64,000 bases of DNA, taken from contig NZ_CP030051.1 of NCBI RefSeq assembly GCF_004114975.1, positions 6,758,001-6,822,000 on the forward strand, in the 5' to 3' direction. Below, piece by piece: positions 57,776 to 64,000 of the stretch (its first letter is position 1; each line of letters starts with the position of its first letter). The translations under genes and the position numbers were made by a program. This stretch comes from Bradyrhizobium guangdongense. GTDB lineage: Bacteria; Pseudomonadota; Alphaproteobacteria; Rhizobiales; Xanthobacteraceae. Below the pieces are notes generated by a model. The model was not told where the DNA came from. It was given only the letters and a program-made list of their open reading frames with translations, and did not search any database.

Positions 57776-59650
57776 TCAACCCAGCCCCTGCAGCACCAGC
57801 CGGTTCAGCCTCGCCGCAAACGCAGCCGGATCCTCCGGCAGCTCGCCGTCCAGGATCTGCGCCTGTTCGAGAAGCAGCAGGCTGAGATCGTCCACCGTCT
57901 TCGAGCCGGCCTGGGCCCTGGTGATTGCCGTGACCATGGGGTGGCGCAAATTGATCTCCAGGATCGGCTTGGTGCGCATGCCGCGGTTCTGCTGCGCCAG
58001 AATGCGCTCGAGCTCGCGGCTCGGCCCCTGGCTGTCGGCGACGAGGCAGGAGGCGGAGCTGGTGAGCCGGGTCGAAGCCTTGACGTCGCTGACGCGCTCA
58101 CCGAGCGCCGCCTTGATCACCGCAATGGTCGCAGCCTCGTCCGCCGCCGGCTCGTCCTTCTTCGCCTCGTCCTTCTCGTCGATGCGCGGTATCAGGTCGA
58201 GATTGAGATCGCCCTGGCTCAGCGATTTCAGCGGCTTGCCCTCGAACTCCGTCGGCATCGAGGTCCAGAACGCATCGACCGGGTCGGACAGCAGCAGCAC
58301 CTCGATGCCACGCGCGGTCGCTGCTTCCAGCCGCGGGCTGGACTTCAGCCGCTCGATGCTGTCACCGACGAGATAATAGATCTCGGTCTGGTTCGGCTTG
58401 AAATCGGCGACGACGTCCTTGAGCGCGCGCTTCTCACCTGATGTGGTGGTGAAGCGCGACAGCGCAAGCAGCTTCTCGCGGCGCTCGAAATCCTCGTAGA
58501 TGCCCTCTTTCAGCACCGCGCCGAAGGCGTCCCAGATCTTGGCGAAGTTCTCCGCGTCCTTCTCGGCGAGGCTTTCTAGCTCGTTGACGACGCGGGTCGC
58601 CACGGCTTTGCGGATCTGCGCCAGTTGCGGATTGTTCTGGAGCATCTCGCGCGAGATGTTGAGCGGGAGGTCCTCGCTGTCGACGACGCCGCGGACGAAG
58701 CGGAGATAGCCCGGCAGCAGGTCGGCATCATCGGTGATGAAGACGCGGCGGACATAGAGCTTGACGCGGCCCTTGCGGTTGGGCTCGAAAAGGTCGAACG
58801 GCTTGGTCGACGGCGCGAACAGCAGCACCGCGTAGGAGTAGCGCCCCTCGGCGCGATAGTGCAGCGTCATCGCGGGATCGTCGAAGGCGGACGCGATCTG
58901 CTGGTAGGCCTTCTTGTAGTCCTCTGCCGTCAATTCGGATTTCGGGCGCTGCCACAGCGCGCTCGCCGAATTGATCTGGCGCGGCTCGCCCTCTTCCGGC
59001 ACGAGTTCGATGGGAAAGAGGATGTTGTCGGAATAGGCACCGACAATGCGCTCGATCTCGAAGGCTTCGAGATACTTTTTCGCATCCTCCTTCAGGTGCA
59101 GCACGATCTCGGTGCCGCGTGCCACGCGCGCCGCTTCCTCATCACTGGCGCGGGCAATCTCGAAACCGGAGCCGCCTGACGAGGTCCAGGTCCAGACGTC
59201 GCTCTCACCGGCACGGCGGCTGATCACGACGATCTTCTCGGCGACCATGAAGGCGGAATAGAAGCCAACGCCGAACTGGCCGATCAGGCCGAGGCCGTCC
59301 TTGGCCTCCTTCAGCTTCGATACGAAAGCCTTGGTGCCGGAGCGAGCGATGGTGCCGAGATGATCAATCAGCTCCTGCCGCTCCATGCCGATGCCGTTGT
59401 CGGCGATGGTCAACGTTCCCGCCGTCTTGTTCGGGATGATGCGGATCTTGAGCGCTTCGCCCCCGCCCATCAGGGCCGGATTGGCGATCGCCTCATAGCG
59501 CAGCTTGTCGCAGGCATCCGAGGCGTTGGAGACGAGTTCGCGCAGGAAGATATCGGTCTCCGAATAGACCGAGTGCACCATCAGGTGCAGCAGCTCGGAA
59601 ACCTCGGCCTGAAAAGGCTGCGTATGCGTAACCGTATCGGACGTCGTCAT
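57776..59650 (-). CDS. htpG: Chaperone protein HtpG (Hsp90)
   Basis: The 624-residue Hsp90 chaperone helps fold and mature client proteins with ATP. The ATP-binding N-domain has the signature [21 protein letters not shown] (first 20 residues), then [11 protein letters not shown] and [14 protein letters not shown]. The middle domain ([21 protein letters not shown], first 20 residues) and the C-terminal dimer domain follow. Length is normal. No heat shock promoter is identified in the 122 bases upstream; the upstream gene is transcribed the same way but a hairpin lies between. Confidence 0.97.
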   Translation of the reverse strand: MTTSDTVTHTQPFQAEVSELLHLMVHSVYSETDIFLRELVSNASDACDKLRYEAIANPALMGGGEALKIRIIPNKTAGTLTIADNGIGMERQELIDHLGTIARSGTKAFVSKLKEAKDGLGLIGQFGVGFYSAFMVAEKIVVISRRAGESDVWTWTSSGGSGFEIARASDEEAARVARGTEIVLHLKEDAKKYLEAFEIERIVGAYSDNILFPIELVPEEGEPRQINSASALWQRPKSELTAEDYKKAYQQIASAFDDPAMTLHYRAEGRYSYAVLLFAPSTKPFDLFEPNRKGRVKLYVRRVFITDDADLLPGYLRFVRGVVDSEDLPLNISREMLQNNPQLAQIRKAVATRVVNELESLAEKDAENFAKIWDAFGAVLKEGIYEDFERREKLLALSRFTTTSGEKRALKDVVADFKPNQTEIYYLVGDSIERLKSSPRLEAATARGIEVLLLSDPVDAFWTSMPTEFEGKPLKSLSQGDLNLDLIPRIDEKDEAKKDEPAADEAATIAVIKAALGERVSDVKASTRLTSSASCLVADSQGPSRELERILAQQNRGMRTKPILEINLRHPMVTAITRAQAGSKTVDDLSLLLLEQAQILDGELPEDPAAFAARLNRLVLQGLG

Positions 59651-59724
59651 GCGTTTACCCGGTCAATCGGAAATGGAGAAAGCCGGGATATAGCGCGATG
59701 GGATCGGGGATCAAGTGGACGCGC

Positions 59725-59754
59725 AAAATCGCCCTCCCGAAAGGGGAGCGATTT
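59725..59754 (-). terminator. Possible minus-strand terminator between hypothetical gene and htpG
   Basis: AAATCGCCCTCCC and GGGGAGCGATTT pair around GAAA (59726-59754) with a small bulge. On the minus strand the stem is followed by TTTTGCG. It fits the end of the hypothetical gene at 59773. Confidence 0.45.
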
Positions 59755-59772
59755 GCATCGGAGACGACTAGA

Positions 59773-60204
59773 TCAGGTCACGCAGCGGCCGGGCTGAAGC
59801 AGTTTTGCGACCTCGGTCAGGGAGCTGACCATCGGCTCGCACGCAATCGTCGGCCTGCGGCCCGGCTTCAGGATCGTGGGGGCCGGCTTCGCATTGCCGG
59901 TCTCGACGGCCGCGGGGAGGCGCAGCAGCACCGACGTATCCGGCAGGTCGTTCAGCCGCATCGAGACGGTGCGGGTAGGCGCCGGAGCCGGCTTCGGATC
60001 GGCCAGGCGGTCGGCCTTGCTGGTCCGGTTGACATTGTGGCTCGCGACGTTGCGATCTGAGGTTTGGCCCGACCGGTCGGCCAGCGCCTGCCAGCGGTCG
60101 GCCAGATCATGGCCGGAGGCCAGTTGCACGGCACCAACCTGGACGGCGCCAAGCGTCGCAGCGATGGCGACGGCGCCCAAAAATACCTTTTGAATCTGTG
60201 GCAT
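59773..60204 (-). CDS. Exported protein of unknown function
   Basis: The 143-residue protein has a signal peptide or N-terminal anchor (VFLGAVAIAATLGAVQVGAV) and a Pro/Arg-rich soluble part with RTVSMRLNDLPDTSVLLRLP and two C-terminal cysteines (TIACEPMV, PGRCVT) that may pair. The ATG at 60204 is chosen; a longer in-frame start is less likely. It resembles small Bradyrhizobium exported proteins but I name no family. It lies before htpG in the same direction. Confidence 0.6.
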   Translation of the reverse strand: MPQIQKVFLGAVAIAATLGAVQVGAVQLASGHDLADRWQALADRSGQTSDRNVASHNVNRTSKADRLADPKPAPAPTRTVSMRLNDLPDTSVLLRLPAAVETGNAKPAPTILKPGRRPTIACEPMVSSLTEVAKLLQPGRCVT

Positions 60205-60289
60205 GGCTGTCGGTCCCTCGCCCCATGGCGATCCCGGGAACAACGCGAGCGGAGAACCGGAGTTTCCCGAACGTTAAGATCACTTAACC

Positions 60290-60445
60290 GTGTGCAGAAA
60301 ATGCACCGCCTCGGAAAAATTTTGCAACCGCCTGGAACGACTCCCGCGCCCGGGAGTCATCTCGGCAGCCGGCTATTCCCCCCTGCCCCATAAGCCGGCG
60401 ACGTAGGGCGCGACTGTGGTGATGCCAGTCGCGCCTTACTTTTTT
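60290..60445 (+). ncRNA. Candidate trans-acting small RNA ending in an orphan terminator
   Basis: On the plus strand of a gap between two leftward genes lie three hairpins: GACTCCC-GCGCCC-GGGAGTC (60340-60359), CCGGCT/AGCCGG with a C-rich loop (60369-60398, loop ATTCCCCCCTGCCCCATA) and a strong terminator at 60407-60446. No plus-strand gene ends here, so a separate short transcript is suggested. A C-rich loop is what anti-Shine-Dalgarno small RNAs of rhizobia expose. The start is only a guess (TTAAGAT near 60283 may be its -10). Confidence 0.4.
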
Positions 60446-60446
60446 C
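60407..60446 (+). terminator. Orphan intrinsic terminator on the plus strand
   Basis: GGCGCGACTG and CAGTCGCGCC form a perfect ten-base stem with loop TGGTGATGC, followed by TTACTTTTTTC. On the minus strand no T run follows, so it works rightwards, although no coding gene is read into it. Confidence 0.75.
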
Positions 60447-60475
60447 TATTTCCGAAATTGAACGATCCTTTCGGC

Positions 60476-61507
60476 TCAGGAGCTGCCGAGAAGCTCGCGG
60501 ACGCGGTTCCGCGCCCACTCGGGATCGATGTCGGACCGAGTTCGTGCGACGCGCATCCGCTCCGCCGCATCGATGTCGCTCAGAAGGCTGTTCGACATCG
60601 GTCTCGCAACGCCGGCAATGCTCTCCATCTCGGCCATGTCGCCGTTACAGTGAAGCGCCAAGTCACAACCGGCCGCGAGGGCCTGCATCACGCGCGCGCT
60701 CACGTGGCCGGTCAACGCGTTCATGGACAGATCGTCCGTAATCAGGATGCCCTTGAATCCGATGCGTTGCCGGATGACGTCCTTGATGACGGAGGCCGAC
60801 AGGGTTGCGGGGCGATCCGGATCGACGCTTCGAACGAGCGCATGGGCCGTCATGCCCCACGGGATGGACGCGAGCGCCTTGAACGGCACAAAATCCGTCG
60901 CATCGAGCTGATCAAGACCTTCTGCAATCACCGGCAGCGCCAGGTGGCTGTCCACCATGGCGCGGCCGTATCCAGGCAAATGCTTGATCACGGGAAGAAC
61001 GTTGGCGTCGAGCAGGCCCTCGCAGACGGCGCGCCCCATCTCGCTCACCAGAAGCGGATCCGGTCCATAGGCGCGACTTCCGATCATTTCGTGCGCACCG
61101 GGGATAGGGACGTCGATCGTCGGCGCGCAGTTCACCGAGATTCCGACCGCATTCAGGTCGAGACCGATCAGCATGCTGTTCAGCCGGACCGCCTCGAGCG
61201 CCGCAGCACGGTCGGCCCGCGCCGCATCGCCGAATGCACGCGCGGCCGGATAGGCCGGCCAGTGCGGCGGCTTGAGGCGGGAAACCCGCCCTCCCTCCTG
61301 ATCGATCAGCACCGGCGCATCGGCACGGCCAATCGAATTGCGCAGATCGTCAACCAGGGTTCTTACCTGATCCGGAGCGAGGCAATTACGCCCGAACAGA
61401 ATAAAGCCGAGTGGATTGACTTCCCGGAAGAAGCGGACCTCGGCGTCGCTGAGCACTGGGCCGGCGCAGCCGAACACGACCGGCAAAGGGTTATTCGTCA
61501 TCGTCAA
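60476..61507 (-). CDS. Glycoside hydrolase family 3, NagZ-like N-acetylhexosaminidase
   Basis: The 343-residue enzyme resembles NagZ, which removes N-acetylglucosamine from muropeptides in cell wall recycling. The motifs are IDQEGGRVSRL, KHLPGYGRAMVDSHLALP (175-192) and the nucleophile in LITDDLSM (D258). The acid/base dyad D186-S-H188 is kept. The usual PGHG is PGYG here, at Y180. There is no signal peptide, so it is cytoplasmic. It is alone, with a possible small RNA downstream. A second NagZ copy elsewhere would be the standard enzyme. Confidence 0.88.
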   Translation of the reverse strand: MTMTNNPLPVVFGCAGPVLSDAEVRFFREVNPLGFILFGRNCLAPDQVRTLVDDLRNSIGRADAPVLIDQEGGRVSRLKPPHWPAYPAARAFGDAARADRAAALEAVRLNSMLIGLDLNAVGISVNCAPTIDVPIPGAHEMIGSRAYGPDPLLVSEMGRAVCEGLLDANVLPVIKHLPGYGRAMVDSHLALPVIAEGLDQLDATDFVPFKALASIPWGMTAHALVRSVDPDRPATLSASVIKDVIRQRIGFKGILITDDLSMNALTGHVSARVMQALAAGCDLALHCNGDMAEMESIAGVARPMSNSLLSDIDAAERMRVARTRSDIDPEWARNRVRELLGSS

Positions 61508-61582
61508 TCCTCCCGGCGCGTTTTGACTGCAGCACGCGATCTGATGCCCTCGATCAAGTCGCGCCTTGCTTTTTGCTGGTAC

Positions 61583-62179
61583 TCACTTCGGCCCCCGCAG
61601 CCACTCCGCTCCCTCGCGGTAGAGCTTCTCGACTTCGGCGCCGATCAGGCCGGGCATGTCGCGCTTGACCTTGTAGCCGATCAGCTGCTGCATATAGGCG
61701 AGATGGCGGTAGCCCTCGGGCAGCGCGGCCAGCGCCGTCTGGTCGAGGCGCAGCGTGGCGGCGGGATCGACGGGGTCGATCCGGTCCTTCTCGTAGATCG
61801 GCTGGCGGCGGACGATGCCCCATTGGCCCTTTCGCTTCTCCAGGAAATCGTAAAAGCGGCCGGTGCAGACGACGTCGCAGAGCACGTCGTGCACCGGGGC
61901 TCGCTGCGAGATCGTCATCTTCGTTTGCGCGATGGCCCGCTCGCCGGAGAGATCGATGCTGGTGCCGCCGAGGAAATGCAGGATGCGCACGCCCCTGGCA
62001 AACCCTTCCTGGCTGACGCGCATGAAATCCCGCGCGGGCCCCTGAAACCAGGTGGCGGACATCCAGCCCTCTTCATGCCAGACGGTGGCAAAGCGCTCCC
62101 AATCGCCGGCATCGCGCCACACCGCCCAGTTCTCGACGAGGTCGCGGATGGCGAGGCGATCGAGAAGTTGCTGGTCCAT
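61583..62179 (-). CDS. NTF2-like/SnoaL-type protein
   Basis: The 198-residue protein has the cone-shaped NTF2 fold of ring-hydroxylating beta subunits and SnoaL-like cyclases (LAIRDLVENWAVWRDAGDWE, then FATVWHEEGWMSATWFQG). The residue set that binds the ligand is not conserved enough to predict a reaction. The ATG at 62179 gives a well-fitting start. It is alone, about 75 bases after the NagZ-like gene in the same direction. Confidence 0.85.
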   Translation of the reverse strand: MDQQLLDRLAIRDLVENWAVWRDAGDWERFATVWHEEGWMSATWFQGPARDFMRVSQEGFARGVRILHFLGGTSIDLSGERAIAQTKMTISQRAPVHDVLCDVVCTGRFYDFLEKRKGQWGIVRRQPIYEKDRIDPVDPAATLRLDQTALAALPEGYRHLAYMQQLIGYKVKRDMPGLIGAEVEKLYREGAEWLRGPK

Positions 62180-62247
62180 GGGCACGTCTCCAAGTTCTGG
62201 TGATGCGCGAGGTATGGGCGTCGAACGCGATACCCGTCAAGCGGGCA

Positions 62248-62281
62248 CAAAAAATCCGGCGTGCCTTGCAGCACGCCGGAT
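62248..62281 (-). terminator. Terminator of the phyR transcript
   Basis: On the minus strand ATCCGGCGTGC and GCACGCCGGAT form a perfect 11-base stem with a six-base loop, followed by six T. It lies 35 bases beyond the phyR stop. Confidence 0.9.
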
Positions 62282-62315
62282 CAGATCGTCATCGCCGAAT
62301 GGCGGGGCGTTGCCT

Positions 62316-63122
62316 CTACGCCGCGGGCGCCTTTGGCGCGCGGTTGCGCGAGTTGCGCTGGAAGAATAGCGCCTGGCTCGCCACCGCTGACACCATCGCG
62401 GGCTGGAACGGTTTTGAGATCAGGAAGGCCGGCTCCGGACGCTCGCCGGTCAGGAAGCGCTCCGGGTAGGCCGTGATGAATACCACCGGCACCTCGAAGG
62501 TGCGGAGCAGCTCGTTGACGGCATCGAGCCCGGACGAGCCGTCGGCGAGCTGGATGTCGGCGAGGATCAGGCCCGGCCGCTTGTTCTTGGCCAGCGCCAC
62601 CGCATCGGCATGGGTGCGCGCGACGCCGACGACATTGTGGCCAAGATTCTTCACCAGGCTCTCGAGGTCCATGGCGATGAAGGTCTCATCCTCGATGATC
62701 AGGACGTCGGTGGCGATCTCGGCCGCCATCTCTCGGCCAGCGGCGTCGGCCAGCCGCCGCGTCTCGGCGACGTCGGTCGCGAGAATATAGGCGACTTCCT
62801 CTTCCGAAAATCCCTCGAGCGAGAGCAGCAGGAAGGCCTGCCGCGGCAGCGGCGTGATGTTGGACAGCCGCCGCTCCGGCGGCATCGGCAGCGTCGCCAC
62901 CTCGGCGTCGTCATTGACCGAGACCGAATTCCAGATTTGAGTGAACAGCCGGAACAGGCCGGCACGTGGGCCATGGGTCTCGTCGAGCACGCTGGGATCC
63001 CCCAGCATGGCCTCCAACATGGCTGCGACGTAGGCGTCGCCGGAGGCCTGGCTGCCCGTCAGGGCGCGCGCATACCGGCGCAGCAAGGGCAAGTGTTCAG
63101 CAACGAGCTGTGAACGGGACAT
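62316..63122 (-). CDS. phyR: General stress response regulator PhyR
   Basis: The 268-residue regulator has an N-terminal sigma-like domain (1-135, with LPRQAFLLLSLEGFSEEEVAYI as the sigma-4 part, first 20 residues) and a C-terminal receiver domain (137-268). The receiver has E144 and D145, phospho-acceptor D189 (LILADIQLAD), and K237 (SKPF). When phosphorylated, PhyR binds the anti-sigma factor NepR and frees EcfG, the general stress sigma factor of Alphaproteobacteria. The start at 63122 follows GGAGTGGGG. It is divergent from nepR-ecfG, the classic layout. Its kinase is not in the window. Confidence 0.97.
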   Translation of the reverse strand: MSRSQLVAEHLPLLRRYARALTGSQASGDAYVAAMLEAMLGDPSVLDETHGPRAGLFRLFTQIWNSVSVNDDAEVATLPMPPERRLSNITPLPRQAFLLLSLEGFSEEEVAYILATDVAETRRLADAAGREMAAEIATDVLIIEDETFIAMDLESLVKNLGHNVVGVARTHADAVALAKNKRPGLILADIQLADGSSGLDAVNELLRTFEVPVVFITAYPERFLTGERPEPAFLISKPFQPAMVSAVASQALFFQRNSRNRAPKAPAA

Positions 63123-63201
63123 CCCCACTCCATTCATCATCGGGCCAACCTTGAGGACTAGGCGATACGAGGGGTGGCCCGGGTTCCCCTGCTGGGCTGT
63201 C

Positions 63202-63226
63202 TACGCCTCAGGACAAGAAAAGTTCC
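63202..63226 (-). promoter_or_regulatory. EcfG-type promoter for phyR
   Basis: On the minus strand GGAAC (63226-63222) is followed by 16 bases and CGTA (63205-63202). The EcfG consensus is GGAAC-N16..17-CGTT, so only the last base differs. It would drive phyR from its own regulon. Confidence 0.6.
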
Positions 63227-63244
63227 GCCAAGCGCGGAACTTTT
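63218..63244. promoter_or_regulatory. 27-base perfect palindrome with back-to-back GGAAC motifs
   Basis: AAAAGTTCCGC-CAAGC-GCGGAACTTTT has 11-base arms. Each arm holds the EcfG -35 sequence GGAAC on the opposite strand, pointing to phyR and to nepR. The -10 on the nepR side is weak (AATT after 16 bases). Confidence 0.6.
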
Positions 63245-63342
63245 TATCGAACCTGGAATTGTGCCTATCCAGGGAACGGCTCCCGGTTGAGAAAATTTCT
63301 CTATTTTGCAGTCACTTAACTCGGGGAAACGTGGAACAGGTC

Positions 63343-63576
63343 ATGAAAGATCTCAAGTCTCAAGCCAGCAAAAGCACGACCCCCGGCAAAGGCGGGCTCA
63401 CGCCGGAGATCCAATCCCGGATTGGGCACCAACTGCGCGCCATGTATGACGACGTCGTACGGCAGGGGGTTCCGGACCGGTTCGCGGAGCTTATCAAGAA
63501 GCTCGATGCGCCGGGAGGCGGATCTCCAAATGAGAATGGGGCTGGGGGCTCCAACGACAACCATGGGAGGGATTAA
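63343..63576 (+). CDS. nepR: Anti-sigma factor NepR
   Basis: The 77-residue protein holds the EcfG sigma factor until PhyR takes it away. The core region GGLTPEIQSRIGHQLRAMYDDVV, first 20 residues, then RQGVPDRFAELIKKLDA, is the two-helix NepR domain. A GTG twelve bases upstream (63331) is an alternative start with a closer ribosome site. Its stop overlaps the EcfG start (TAATG), so the two proteins are made in step. It lies in the divergent stress locus with phyR. Confidence 0.95.
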   Translation: MKDLKSQASKSTTPGKGGLTPEIQSRIGHQLRAMYDDVVRQGVPDRFAELIKKLDAPGGGSPNENGAGGSNDNHGRD

Positions 63577-64000
63577 TGCCTCTCACGAACTCCCTGCGTG
63601 ACGATATCCTCGCGGCCGTGCCGAGCCTGCGCGCCTTTGCGATCTCGCTCAGCGGCAATGCGGATCGCGCCGACGATTTGGTGCAAGAGACGCTGCTGCG
63701 CGCCCTCGCCAACATCGACTCGTTCCAGCCCGGCTCCAACCTGCCGGCATGGCTGTTCACGATCCTGCGCAACCTGTTCCGTTCCGACTATCGCAAGCGG
63801 CGGCGCGAGGTCGAGGATGCCGAGGGCAATTATGCCAAGACGTTGAAGACACAGCCTTCGCAGAACGCCCATCTCGAGTTCGAGGAATTTCGGACCGCGC
63901 TCGACAAGCTTCCGCAGGACCAGCGCGAGGCCTTGATCCTGGTCGGCGCCTCCGGCTTCTCCTATGAGGACGCGGCCTCGATCTGCGGCTGTGCGGTCGG
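63576..64000 (+). CDS. ecfG: Extracytoplasmic function sigma factor EcfG, cut by window edge
   Basis: The first 141 codons are visible and run into the right end. Region 2 has NADRADDLVQETLLRALANI, and region 4 begins with LDKLPQDQREALILVGASGF. EcfG (also called SigEcfG or RpoE2) drives the general stress regulon in Alphaproteobacteria. Its ATG at 63576 overlaps the nepR stop. The promoter consensus it reads is GGAAC-N16..17-CGTT. Confidence 0.96.
   Translation, partial: MPLTNSLRDDILAAVPSLRAFAISLSGNADRADDLVQETLLRALANIDSFQPGSNLPAWLFTILRNLFRSDYRKRRREVEDAEGNYAKTLKTQPSQNAHLEFEEFRTALDKLPQDQREALILVGASGFSYEDAASICGCAV

Overview
This is a GC-rich window with dense genes on both strands. Together its markers point to a chromosomal segment of Bradyrhizobium or a close relative (Alphaproteobacteria, Hyphomicrobiales). 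They are the PhyR/NepR/EcfG general stress locus, homospermidine synthase with a type III ornithine decarboxylase behind a long structured leader, a small heat shock gene behind a ROSE-like thermometer, tandem DUF3551 proteins, and several families of short palindromic intergenic repeats. I see no phage, transposase, CRISPR array, rRNA or tRNA. Most of it looks like ordinary core genome.

Left part (1-24 kb): a LysR regulator cut by the window edge faces a TauE/SafE exporter across a perfect palindrome. Then come a LysE exporter, a class III cyclase with a TPR tail, a membrane-anchored di-haem cytochrome, two alpha/beta hydrolases around a heat shock gene, glutamate synthase (gltB, gltD), an outer membrane barrel, KdsD/KpsF, a carboxymuconolactone decarboxylase/HxlR pair with two clear operators, and an NfeD/SPFH membrane pair.

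Middle part (24-44 kb): DsbA-like isomerase, ABC substrate-binding protein, ferrochelatase, MAPEG protein, a nickel/cobalt exporter operon with an M3 peptidase, then the polyamine cluster (leader RNA, ornithine decarboxylase, GNAT, RidA, homospermidine synthase). After a cytochrome P450 and MgtC lies a six-gene zinc operon read leftwards from a Zur-like box: a His-rich membrane peptide, ABC ATPase, permease, binding protein, COG0523 GTPase and WD40 protein.

Right part (44-64 kb): superoxide dismutase, small secreted and regulatory proteins, an acyl-activation cluster (SDR, AMP ligase, acyl carrier protein, fatty acyl-CoA synthetase), a TctC-type binding protein, tandem DUF3551 genes, an RND efflux permease without an adjacent adaptor gene, HtpG, a NagZ-like glycosidase, an NTF2-like protein, and the divergent phyR / nepR-ecfG stress locus at the right edge.

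The most promising unannotated signals are the non-coding ones: a possible small RNA near 60.3-60.45 kb ending in an orphan terminator, the ROSE element with its RpoH promoter, the decarboxylase leader, the Zur box, the paired HxlR operators, and the palindrome between phyR and nepR. All family assignments come from reading the sequence; no database search was run.
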